Assembly (NCBI GenBank): GCA_022772305.1
Contig: JALFAQ010000001.1
Location: forward strand, 21,147-85,146
Source of the DNA: Corynebacterium glucuronolyticum
GTDB taxonomy: Bacteria > Actinomycetota > Actinomycetes > Mycobacteriales > Mycobacteriaceae
Length of the DNA stretch: 64,000 bases
Reading direction: 5' to 3'
In this document: in pieces, positions 63,782 through 64,000 of the stretch
Position numbering within the stretch: position 1 is the stretch's first letter
Layout: every line of letters starts with the position of its first letter
Notes under the pieces: model-generated
The model's input: the letters and a program-made list of their open reading frames with translations, nothing else
Told to the model about the DNA's origin: nothing
Database searches by the model: none
Program-made: the position numbers and the translations under genes

Positions 63782-64000
63782 TTGACAAATCGAAACGACG
63801 TTACTAAAGTCAGTAAAGCGCTTTTCAAGCAGAGAATTTACTTTCCGCTGGTTGGTTAGCGTGCATGTTGTGTGAGAACTCGATAGTGTGTTGATGTACT
63901 ACTTTTTGTTTGTTTGACAGGTTTTTGTGGTGCTGTGGGTGTGTGGTTTTCTGGTTTTGTGGCTGGGGGGCTTTTGCATCTGGCTCTGTAGGTTTCCGCT
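63782..64000 (+). promoter_or_regulatory. Putative rRNA operon promoter and leader (rrn continues beyond the window)
   Basis: TTGACA-N17-TAAAGT at 63782-63810, followed by ttgtgtgagaactcgatagtgtg and a GT-rich leader resembling actinobacterial pre-16S leaders. Confidence 0.55.

Overview
The window is a high-GC actinobacterial chromosome segment, most likely Corynebacterium. That call rests on gene content and order: polA-rpsA-coaE-uvrB...uvrA-infC-rpmI-rplT-trmH-pheST-arg...tyrS, plus DUF3515, cutinase and TM2 proteins. It is mostly conserved housekeeping backbone with about 48 protein genes, one tRNA-Leu(CAA), many clear intrinsic terminators, and what looks like an rRNA-operon promoter/leader at the right edge. 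I see no CRISPR array, prophage, transposase or recognisable defence island. The more unusual items are: (1) a structured leader with a GAAA-capped intrinsic terminator, competing pairing segments and a small uORF ahead of infC-rpmI-rplT, where infC itself seems to start at AUC; (2) an arginine locus reduced to argR-argG-argH, with a formate/nitrite-type transporter where argCJBDF is commonly found; (3) a Leloir galactose operon between tyrS and the putative rrn leader; (4) a TetR-linked CPBP protease pseudogene with three lesions; (5) a probable N-terminal frameshift in an MFS gene behind an iron/cobalamin-type ABC operon; (6) a 12-mer-containing diverged intergenic repeat; (7) a structured, apparently non-coding interval upstream of uvrB. 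All functional names come from recognising protein motifs in the translations; no database searches were run.
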